From positions 124,001 to 188,000 of the forward strand of contig NZ_JH600294.1 in the NCBI RefSeq assembly GCF_000245335.1: DNA of 64,000 nt, in the 5' to 3' direction. The notes under the pieces are model-generated. The model was not told the DNA's origin and searched no databases. It was given only the letters and a program-made list of their open reading frames with translations. A program made the translations under genes and the position numbers. The stretch comes from Bacillus mojavensis RO-H-1 = KCTC 3706. GTDB taxonomy: Bacteria > Bacillota > Bacilli > Bacillales > Bacillaceae. Positions 19,501 to 27,300 of the stretch are shown here, in pieces. Position 1 is the first letter of the stretch; every line of letters begins with the position of its first letter.

Positions 19501-21349
19501 TTGGTTTTCCTGTTGTGCCTGATGTGTAAATCATATAGAGCAGATCGTCAGCACTATTCACTGAATGTAAGCAGCTGCCGTCTTCGATTTGAGTATCTTC
19601 CATATAGGTAACATTCAGGCCAGTCTCAAGCAAAGGTGCAAAACGCGCTTGTGAAACGACATGAGAGCAGCCGCAGTCATTCAGAATATAATGGATTCTG
19701 TCAGACGGATAATGGGGATCGATTGGAACAATGGCGCCTCCAGCCTTCAATATACCGAGAACACCGGTAATGAACTCAGCTGAGCGTTCCATCATGATTG
19801 CGACAGGTTCCTGCCTCATAACGCCTTTTTTCCGCAAATGCCGTGCCAATCTGTTGGCGGATTCGTTCAATTCTTTATAGGTCAGAGATTGTGCTTGATC
19901 AATTATAGACTGCGCGTCAGGCGTCTTTTCTGCCTGTTTTTCAAACATGGCATGGATGGTTTCATAAGCTGGTGTGTGATCTTTGATTTCCCCAATCAAC
20001 TGCAGCTTTTCATTGTCTGTTATGATATCGATGTCTGCTGGTGAGAGATGCGGATGATCTAAGATTTGAGAAACAGTGTTCAACAGGTGCTCCTTAACAG
20101 AAAGCACAAAGGATCGGTCATGCAGTGCTGGATCATAGCTCATTTTTATATGGATTTCTTCCGCTGGTGCGACCATGAGATAAAAGCTGTAATTGGTTTC
20201 ATCCGCCACTTTGAAGTTATGAATCTGAAAAAGATCTGAATCGTGCTCCTGGCTGTTCAGCATTTCTATTTCTTTCTGCACCGGATAGTTTTCGAATACA
20301 AGAATATGATCTATCAAACCTTGCTTGACTGCTGAACGGGACTGTATCTCGTATAGAGGATGGTAGCTGTATGCTTCTGCAGCAAGGCGATCCTTTTGCA
20401 TGTCTTTTACGAGCTGTAAAAATGGCCTTTTTGATCCGTGTAGCCGTATGGGAATTGTGTTGATGAAAAGCCCAACCATTTGTTCAATTCCTTCAATGTC
20501 TGAGGGCCTTCCTGACATGACAGAACCGAATACCGCGTCATCACTATTGTTATATTTTTGAAGGAGAATCCCCCACAGGGTATGGAAAATCGTGCTGAGT
20601 GTGACTTCTTCTCTTACGGCAAGCTCTGACAGCCTGCTGCTGTCTTCTTTTGAAAATGAAAATGTAATTTGCTCCTGCCTGCTTGTACTCTTTGTTTTTT
20701 TCTGCTTCGGGAGCAGGGTTTGCTGCTCATAGCCGGAAAGATAATTGTCCCAATAGGAAACAGCTTTCTCTTTGTCTTGCTCCATCAGCCAATTGATATA
20801 AGTTCCGTATGGCTGAACGGGCTCCAGTGATAATGGAGCCCCTTTTATTTTTGATGCATAAATCTGAAGGAATTCTTTTAGTACAATGCCGAGGCACCAG
20901 CCGTCCATCATGATGTGGTGAAAGGTCCAAATACAAGTATATTCCCGCTTTCCGGTTCGAATAAGTGTGATGCGCATGAGCATATCCTTTTGCAGATGAA
21001 ACCCTTTGGCGCGGTCCTTTTCTTTTATTTGTTCGACAAACTCAGATTGGCCCGCTTCATCTAAATGAGCAATGTCCTCCTCCAGTACACTGACAGTCCG
21101 TTCTCTCAGGACAACCTGCTGAGGTGAAGAGACATTTTGGCTGATGAAAATCGTTCTGAAAATGTCATGTCTTGCTACTAAAGCATTGATGCTCTCTTGG
21201 AAAAACTGTAAATTAACTTCTCCCTCTATTGTAAAAGAGGCTTGTTCAACATATGCCCGTGAATCTTTTTGTAGGAGGGAATGAAAAAGCATTCCTTCCT
21301 GCATATAAGACAGCGGATAAATATCCTGAATTGAATTCGCTTTTGTCAT
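10553..21349 (-). CDS. ppsD: Fengycin/plipastatin synthetase PpsD (Pro7-Gln8-D-Tyr9 modules)
   Basis: Three-module synthetase, 3598 residues from ATG 21349; the ATG at 21355 is rejected because GGGAGAT abuts it but stands 7 bases from the second. Order C-A-PCP / C-A-PCP / C-A-PCP-E. Approximate motif positions: HHIMMDG 145, A3 motifs 607, 1645 and 2683, carrier Ser 998 and 2030 (GGHSL) and 3066 (GGDSI), HHIISDG 1175 and 2216, epimerase HHFIVDGISW 3255. Codes read by hand: D-V-Q-F-I-A-H-V-V-K (Pro), D-A-W-H-F-G-S-V-E-K (Gln-compatible), D-G-T-I-T-A-E-V-A-K (Tyr). The E domain fits D-Tyr at position 9. The segment coded by 14105-15840, covering the end of A2, PCP2 and most of C3, is almost identical to parts of ppsC and ppsA. 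Intact. Confidence 0.95.
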   Translation of the reverse strand: MTKANSIQDIYPLSYMQEGMLFHSLLQKDSRAYVEQASFTIEGEVNLQFFQESINALVARHDIFRTIFISQNVSSPQQVVLRERTVSVLEEDIAHLDEAGQSEFVEQIKEKDRAKGFHLQKDMLMRITLIRTGKREYTCIWTFHHIMMDGWCLGIVLKEFLQIYASKIKGAPLSLEPVQPYGTYINWLMEQDKEKAVSYWDNYLSGYEQQTLLPKQKKTKSTSRQEQITFSFSKEDSSRLSELAVREEVTLSTIFHTLWGILLQKYNNSDDAVFGSVMSGRPSDIEGIEQMVGLFINTIPIRLHGSKRPFLQLVKDMQKDRLAAEAYSYHPLYEIQSRSAVKQGLIDHILVFENYPVQKEIEMLNSQEHDSDLFQIHNFKVADETNYSFYLMVAPAEEIHIKMSYDPALHDRSFVLSVKEHLLNTVSQILDHPHLSPADIDIITDNEKLQLIGEIKDHTPAYETIHAMFEKQAEKTPDAQSIIDQAQSLTYKELNESANRLARHLRKKGVMRQEPVAIMMERSAEFITGVLGILKAGGAIVPIDPHYPSDRIHYILNDCGCSHVVSQARFAPLLETGLNVTYMEDTQIEDGSCLHSVNSADDLLYMIYTSGTTGKPKGVQFEHRNMANLLQFEFTRSGIDFQNNVLQFATPAFDVCYQEIFSTLLEGGTLHIAPEAIKRDVPQLFAFIKEHQTTIVFLPTAFIKMIFSEQEFANAFPRDVKHLITAGEQLIVSSLLQDVLRQRNMYLHNHYGPSETHVVSAYTIYPGDQIPEFPPIGKPIDCTDMYILNRQKQLQPRGISGELYISGSSVARGYINNDKLTREKFLPDPFRSGAIMYRTGDVARIREDGSFEYIGRADDQVKIRGYRIEPQEIEIALMNHPEVKEAAILIRQNQNGEHELCAYYSSMHRLDPSALRQYLASELPEYMIPAKWVSVDSIPLTPNGKVDQSALPEPEASISSHTYAAPRNLLEVKLSQLFEDVLKEGPIGIHDNFFDRGGHSLKATVLVSRIAKEFHAQVPLKDVFAHPTVEGLALIIRNAEENPYAAIAQAKEQPTYPVSSAQKRMYVLQHLDNGGVGYNMPAVLELEGKLDREKLAAVFKELISRHEPLRTSFVAGENAEPVQRIHSEVPFALSEEASAAGFVRPFDLSQAPLFRAGLVKLANEKHLLLVDMHHIISDGVSVQLLIREFTERYANRTLRPLRIQYKDYAVWQQEFQKGDTYKKQETYWLRQFSGELPVLELPTDKRRPAERNFSGGKMLFQMNEEITSRLKQLARKNGSTLYMTLLALYSAFLSRLSGQEDIVIGSPIAGRPHADLESVLGMFVNTLALRTHPAGNKTFTDFLKEVKQTALEAYEHQDYPFEELVDQLGVQREMSRNPLFDTTLVLQNMEKQTLKMNDLLLRWNDLQHPISKFDISLYVTEHEAELYCQFEYSTALFEKDTVQRWADLFTTLVENTVSSPEMELDDIPILTLEEERSFIDSCRPLEGTGYRLKQTLHHTLEQQAAKTPDQPAVIFEDGAITYKELNERANRVAWELIDRGVKAETTVAIMGRRSPEMLIGIYAILKAGGAYLPIDPDYPEERIRFLLKDSDSGILLIQSDNLDIPAFNGEIVHLSQLNSGLTHRVSNPNVEVYPDSLAYMIYTSGSTGRPKGVQVEHQSAVNFLNSLQFRYPLNQSDVILHKTSYSFDASIWELFWWPYAGASVYLLPQGGEKEPDMILKVIEEQQITAMHFVPSMLHTFLEYLKNGPVPIKTNRLKRVFSGGEQLGAHLVSRFCELLPDVTLTNSYGPTEATVEAAFFDCPVDEKLDRIPIGKPIHHVRLYILNQKQRVLPAGCIGELYIAGAGVARGYLNRPELTEERFLDDPFYPGERMYKTGDLARWLPDGQVEFLGRLDDQVKIRGYRIEPGEIEAALRSIEGVREAAVTVRTESGETELCAYAEGLGRNEVRKQLETLLPGYMIPAHIIEMEQWPVTPSGKLDRKALPAPDGAADRETYSAPRNLTEMKLSQLWEEVLKSGPVGIHDNFFDRGGHSLKATALVSRIAKEFGVQVPLKEVFAHPTVEGLASVISEGTESPYEAIKPAEKRETYPVSSAQKRMYVLQQLEDGGTGYNMPAVLALEGKLDLTRMDVVFKKLIKRHESLRTSFTTDTDGEPVQRIHDEVPFTFHTSVLGGQTEQEAAAAFIQPFDLSQAPLFRAGVVKVSDERHLLLVDMHHIISDGVSVNTLIREFGKLYANQELPPLHIQYKDYAVWQEAFKKGDTYKTQEAYWLKQLEGELPVLDLPADYARPPVRSFAGDQVSFTLDQELTAGLHKLARENGSTLYMVLLAAYTALLARLSGQEDIIVGSPIAGRPHKDLEPILGMFVNTLALRARPEGGKPFAQFLQEVRETALEAYEHQDYPFEELVDKLGVTRDMSRNPVFDAMLVVQNTEQQTLELDDIQLQPASVSHHVSKFDITLQASEGDEQIHLQFEYSSALFQKATVKQWTYHLTNLLSHIVENPNTLLSDIDILTHEERNKLLNEFNSGQENEHKGQTIDHLFEKQAALTPNAPALVSRENTLTYQELDEWSNGIAWALRDRGVKPDTPVGIMMPRSFSMIAAILGVWKAGGCYVPIDPEYPAERKRYILGDSRAKLLITLPAADQEALEDFEGEIFAIENAETYDGSPLPQVSRPQHLAYIIYTSGTTGQPKGVMVEHKGIANTLQWRRNAYALNETDTVLQLFSFSFDGFLTSMFTPLLSGAKTVLPDENEAKDILSIKHDLFHHRVTHMIIVPVLYRALLDVLQPEDAKTLRVVTLAGEAADRELIDRSMAICPNTELANEYGPTENSVATTAMRHMERQKNVCIGRPIDNTEVLILNRDQLQPIGVAGELCIAGTGLARGYVNLPELTAKTFVQHPFQPEKRMYRTGDAARWMADGTIEYLGRLDDQVKIRGHRVETKEIESVIRRINGVKEAVVLARETAPAQTELCAYIVAEQDFNTEMLRAELKKQLPLYMMPAFIQTLDTLPLSPNGKLDRRALPEPAFNQVRTFHAPNSEMEQKLADIWGEVLGAEKIGIDASFFELGGDSIKALQVSARLHRIGKQMSVKDLFSHPTIKELAAYIRDSDTSASQAPVEGEVQWSPVQKWFLSQDIKEKHHFNQSVMLHRNASVQEDALRKTLKAITIHHDALRMVFTQSEQGKWVQYNRPVSHSDDALYSLQIINLKGSEVNAYESLMKHHVRGIQQNIDLEKGPLLQAGLFRTDDGDFLFLTAHHFIVDGISWRVLLEDLATGYRQAVKGEGIDLPPKTSSFKAYTEKLADYADSRQLMKQLAYWREAEEYQAEALPFDQINDQTLNQRKRETVSFSLNTKETEALLKSVNRTYNTDTQDMLLASVILALRDWTKQSAVKLSLESHGREDVLDGIDVSRTVGWFTAIYPLFVKLDSDLTDKDQEEYLVHVLKTTKDTLRRVPDKGFGYGVLKYLTPPEKTDVDFSGTTEISFNYLGQFENSRTTEAPDENTFSFSPLGTGEDISTSWNREQTLDISAMAAEGKMTVNMTYETSRFQHKTIAQLCENCHHYLLKLIDHCLNKTETEKTISDFDDHELTEDALQEIADMLSFH
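14105..15840 (-). repeat. Near-identical NRPS cassette, ppsD copy
   Basis: About 1.74 kb matching 24885-26630 (ppsC) with roughly one difference per 40-60 bases in the lines I compared. It codes for the C-terminal part of an adenylation domain, a carrier domain and most of the next condensation domain. Identity ends abruptly at both sides. Such similarity far exceeds that between other modules and points to recent gene conversion. Confidence 0.85.
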
Positions 21350-21374
21350 GTTCATATCTCCCTGTCACGATTTT

Positions 21375-24300
21375 CTACAAGTCTTCCACCAAGCTGGATA
21401 TACTGTCCAAATCCTCTGCCGTTAACGATTGGCTGCTGAAATCGCTCAGCGTCTTTTCTGTGTTCTGTTTTTCAGCACAGTGTTTCATAATATTCTGCAG
21501 ATAGCATTCAATTAGGTTGATAAGCCGCTCCATTGTCCCCCTGTGAAACCGTGCTGGCGCATAGCTGAGCTGAAAATGAAGCTGGTTTTCTGCTGCCATC
21601 GCACTCATTTCAATAAGCTGCTCCCGCTTCCAAGTAGGCGTGATGTCCTTACCGCTCCCAAGACCGGACGGGCGGAAACGGTCTTGTCTTCCTATGTCGT
21701 TGAACTGCCCCAAATAGTTAAAGCCGATTTCAGGTGTTTTTGAAAACACCATACTTTTATATTCGGGAGGTGTGATATATTTCAACATGCCGTAGCCTAC
21801 CCCTTTGTTCGGTATCCGGCCCAATGTATCTTTCACGGTTTTAACTGCGGTTCCAAGCTCATCCGCTTGATTTTCAAAGTCAATAAGGACGGGGTAAATG
21901 GATGTAAACCAGCCAACCGTGCGGCTGATGTCTAAATCTGGCAGAATGTGTTCTCTTCCGTGTCCCTCCATTGCCATACGGAGCTTGCTGCCCCCTGTCC
22001 AGTCACAAATCGCTAAGGAAGCCGCCGTCAATAGAATATCTTGTGTATCTGTGCCATAAGCGTGGTTTACCTTTTGCAGCAAGACCGCGGTGTCTGCCTC
22101 AGTGAGTGAAAAGCGCAATGTTTCCCTTTCACTGCTGTCCATATTCTCCAGATAAGGCATTTCATATGGCAGTTCCGCTGCTTTTTCCTCTTCAACCGTC
22201 CGCCAGTACGTTTCCTCGCGAATCAGCTTGCTGCTTTGGGCATAATCTTGAATTCGCCGTGCGTATTCAAGATAGGAATCTGTTTTAGGCGGGAGCTGTA
22301 TAGCCTGTCCAGAAGCTGCTTGATGATATGCCGCTGACAGGTCCTCCAGTAAAATTCTCCATGATACCCCATCAACGACCAAATGATGAATCGTGAGAAA
22401 TAAATAATCTCCGGTCAGCGTTTTAAACCAAGCGGCATGCAGTAATGGTCCTTGTTGGAGATTAATGCTTTGCTGAAGATTTGAAACTTCTTCTTTAATG
22501 CTCGTTTCCCAATCAATACCCGGATCTGAAACATCAGAAGTCCTTAAGCTGTACAGTTTGGATTCATGAATGTCTTGGTTGATTTGCAGCTGTTGTCCGC
22601 TATCATCCCGATAAATCATCCGCAGGGCATCATGATGCTCTGCCAGTTTTTTCAGTGACGCTCGCAGTGCATCTTCAGACAAACAATCAGGACTAAACAG
22701 CATGACAGACTGGTTAAAATGGTGTCTATCTTCTATATCCTGAGAGAGGAACCAATGCTGAATGGGTGTCCATGGAACAGCTCCCTGAACAGATCCTTGG
22801 TCTATGACTCTTTCTGTCTTGCGGATGACTGCTGATAAATCTTTTATTTTCGGATGGCGGAATAAATCGCTTGCATGCAAGCTCCATCCATAACGTCCGA
22901 GGCGCGCGGATACTTGAAGAGCCTTAATAGAATCTCCGCCTAATTCAAAAAACGAATCTTCTATTCCGATCCTCTGTGTCCCGAGAACCTCCTGCCATAT
23001 GTTTGCAAGTTGTTCTTCAAGGTCATTTCGAGGCGGGACGTACGTTTGTTTAGATGTGATATCTGGTTCAGGCAATGCTTTTCGGTTCAATTTTCCGTTG
23101 GACGTGAGCGGGAGAGCATCCATTTCTATCATATAGGCCGGCATCATATAGCCAGGCAGCATTTGAGAAAGGTGAGTACGCACTTGTTCAGCATCTGTAT
23201 CCTCTTTTACGCTTATATAGGCGCAAAGCTCCTTGCTGCCTAATTGTCCTGTTCGCGCCAATACAGCTGCTTCTTTGACACCGTCTATATGACGAAGCGC
23301 AGATTCAATCTCACCAAGCTCAACCCGGTAGCCCCTTATTTTTACCTGATCATCGACACGGCTTACGTATTCAATTGTGCCGTCTGGCAGCCAGCGTGCC
23401 AGATCACCGGTACGGTACATTTGTTCGCCGGGCGCAAATGGATTTGGCACAAATTTCTCTTTCGTCAGGTCTGGGCGACCAAGATAGCCTCTTGCCACAC
23501 CATCTCCGCCGACACACAGTTCACCGACAGCTCCGGTCGGCTGCAGCATTCCCCATTTATTTAAGATAAATGCGGTTGAATTACCAATCGGCCGGCCGAT
23601 CGGGATGGAATGATCATACGTTTTTTCAATGTGAAAGCAAGTCGAAAATGTTGTATTCTCAGTCGGCCCATATCCGTTCCAAATTGACAATTCCGGGCAT
23701 GCTTGCTTGATTCGATTGACATGACTGGCTGACAGAGCTTCTCCGCCAATTATCAGATTTATGAGCCGAGAAAATATTTTCTCATTCTGTTCTGTTAAAT
23801 GGTTGAAAAGAGATGCAGTCAGCCACATTGTGGTGATTCCGTTTTGTTCTATGTATCTCTTAAGCTGATGGGAATCCAGAAATGTTTCTTTATCTGTGAG
23901 ATGCAAAGCAGCGCCATTTAGCAACGGCCCGAGTATTTCAAATGTAACGACATCAAAACCGAGTGAAGAAGTCAGCAGAAGCCGGTCTTCAGGTGTAAAT
24001 TCAATGTAATTGCTGTTTTTAACGAGACGGATCACACTTCGCTGTTCAATCATGACACCCTTCGGTTTGCCGGTTGATCCTGATGTATAGATGATATAAG
24101 CGAGTGAATGTGGTCCTGCTGGAGATTCAAAGTTCTTCGCTTCTCCTTGTCCTTGAATCTCTTCAATTACGATTTGCTCACAATTATGCTCTAAGTCTAA
24201 TTGTTGACTATTTGTTTTTTTAGATCGAAGGAGTATTTTTGCACCGCTGTCTGACAGCATATATGATATTCGGTCAGCGGGCAGATCCTTAGCAATAGGC

Positions 24301-27300
24301 AGATAGGCTCCTCCAGCTTTCAAAATGCCGAGCATTCCTGCTGCAAGTTCTGGAGTTCGTGTTGTCAATAATGCAACTACAGTTTCAGGTCCGACTCCTT
24401 TTCTCCGAAGAACAGCAGCAATCCTGTTTGCCCGACTGTTCAGTTCATCATACGTTAATGTTTGTTCATCGCCGGCCACTGCTATGGCATCAGGCGTTTG
24501 TGCAGCCTGTAACTCAAACAGCCTGCTGATGGTTTCATGTCTCGGATACTCTCTTTTTGTACAGTTGAGTTCATGGATAAGGAAATGGGTTTCATTCTCG
24601 TCCAATACATGTATTGATCCAAGTGCTGCTTCGCTGTCTTGGATGATGGCGCGTAGCATATTCATTAAATAGTGAAGCCACATTTCAATCCTATTTTTCT
24701 GATAGAGATCCGTGCTATATTCCATTTGAAACATCATAGATCCATTAGATTCCTCGTACGCATACAGGGTTAAATCGAACTTCGATACTTGATGTCTCAT
24801 ATTTGTTGCGGGCCGGAGACACAGGTCCTTCAGCTGCATGGATTCTTGGTCCATATTCTGAAGCACAAACATCACATCAAACAGCGGATTTCGGCTCATA
24901 TCCCTTGTCACGCCGAGCTTGTCGACAAGCTCTTCGAACGGATAATCCTGATGTTCGTAAGCTGCCAAGGCGGTCTCGCGAACTTCCTGCAAAAATTGCG
25001 CAAATGGCTTCCCGCCCTCCGGGCGTGCCCGAAGCGCCAGGGTGTTGACGAACATTCCAAGTATCGGCTCGAGGTCCTTGTGAGGACGTCCGGCGATAGG
25101 TGACCCGACGATGATGTCTTCCTGTCCGCTTAAGCGCGCCAATAACGCTGTGTAAGCTGCCAGGAGCACCATGTACAGGGTGCTTCCATTCTCCCGTGCA
25201 AGCTTGTGAAGCCCGGCTGTGAGTTCTTGATCGAGCGTAAATGAAACTTGATCACCCGCGAAGCTTCGCACCGGCGGCCGGGCGTAATCAGCCGGCAGGT
25301 CCAGTACAGGCAGCTCGCCTTCGAGCTGCTTCAGCCAGTACGCCTCCTGCGTCTTGTACGTGTCTCCTTTTTTAAAGGCCTCCTGCCATACGGCATAGTC
25401 TTTATATTGAATGTGAAGCGGAGGAAGCTCCTGATTGGCGTACAGCTTTCCGAATTCCCGAATGAGCGTATTGACTGAAACACCATCAGAAATAATGTGA
25501 TGCATATCAACCAGCAATAGATGCCGCTCGTCTGATACCTTGACGGTCCCCGCTCGGAACAGCGGAGCTTGGCTGAGATCAAACGGCTGGATAAACGCTG
25601 CCGCGGCTTCCTGTTCAGTTTGTCCGCCGAGCACAGAGGTGTGGAATGTAAACGGCACTTCGTCATGGATGCGCTGAACCGGCTCGCCGTCTGTGTCCGT
25701 TGTAAAGGACGTCCGCAGTGACTCGTGGCGTTTGATCAGCTTTTTGAATACGACATCCATTCTTTTAAGATCCAGCTTTCCTTCCAGCTCCAAGACTGCC
25801 GGCATATTGTAGCCTGTGCCTCCATTCTCCAGCTGCTGGAGCACATACATCCGCTTTTGGGCAGAGGAAACCGGGTAGGTCTCGCGTTTTTCTGCCGGCT
25901 TGATTGCTTCATACGGACTTTCTGTTCCTTCGCTGATGACAGAAGCCAAACCTTCTACCGTCGGATGGGCAAACACCTCCTTCAGCGGCACCTGGACGCC
26001 GAATTCCTTGGCGATCCGGGAGACAAGTGCGGTGGCTTTTAAGGAATGGCCGCCCCGGTCAAAAAAGTTGTCGTGAATGCCGACAGGGCCGCTTTTCAGC
26101 ACTTCCTCCCACAGCTGGGAAAGCTTCATCTCTGTCAGGTTTCTCGGCGCCGAGTAGATTTCCCGATCTGCCGCTCCGTCAGGAGCAGGCAGCGCTTTTC
26201 GGTCGAGCTTTCCACTCGGGGTAACCGGCCATTGTTCCATCTCAATGATATGAGCAGGAATCATGTAGCCTGGAAGCAATGTCTCAAGCTGCTTGCGCAC
26301 TTCGTTTCTTCCGAGCCCTTCTGCATACGCACATAATTCCGTCTCGCCGCTTTCTGTACGAACAGTCACAGCCGCTTCCCTCACGCCTTCTATGCTTCTG
26401 AGCGCTGCTTCAATTTCTCCCGGTTCAATACGGTAGCCGCGGATTTTCACCTGGTCATCCAGACGGCCGAGGAATTCAACCTGTCCGTCAGGCAGCCAGC
26501 GCGCCAAATCACCCGTTTTGTACATGCGTTCACCCGGATAAAATGGATCATCTAGAAAACGTTCTTCTGTTAATTCCGGGCGATTCAAGTAGCCTCTGGC
26601 GACGCCGGCTCCGGCGATGTACAATTCTCCCGCTACGCCGACAGGCTGCACGGCTACATGCGGATCTAACACATACAGACGCGCGCCAGGCACAGGTTTT
26701 CCGATCGGAAGGCGCAAGCGATCCCTATCCAGTTCAGGATCACACGTGTAAAATGCCGCATCAACAGTTGCTTCTGTCGGCCCGTAGCCGTGAACGAGCG
26801 ATGTCTCGGGCAGCAAAGAAGCGAAACGGGCTGCCGTATGGGGGGCCAGCGGTTCACCTCCGGCGAATACGCGCTTCAGGTTTCCCGGTGCTTCGATTTC
26901 CGTTTGATCCAAAAAGCTGTTCAGCATGGCCGGAATAAAATGGGCCGTTGTAATGCTTTCCTCTCGAATAGCTTTTACCATCAATGCCGGATCTTTCTCC
27001 CAGCCGGACGGAAGCAGATAGGCCGAAGCACCTGAAAGCGTCCACCAAAACAGCTGCCAGACAGACGCATCAAAGGAAAAAGACGTTTTCATCATAATGA
27101 TGTCGTCTTCCTCTAAAGGAAACTGCATCTGCATGCCGGTCAGAAAGGAAACCGCCTGGCGGTGCTCAACGGCGACTCCTTTCGGCCGTCCAGTGGAGCC
27201 TGACGTATAGATCACATAGGCGAGAGAATCGCTGTCCGCTTGATGAAGAGAGTGATATTCGGATTCTTCATTCGCAAGAGCCGTCAGATCCACTTCAAGT

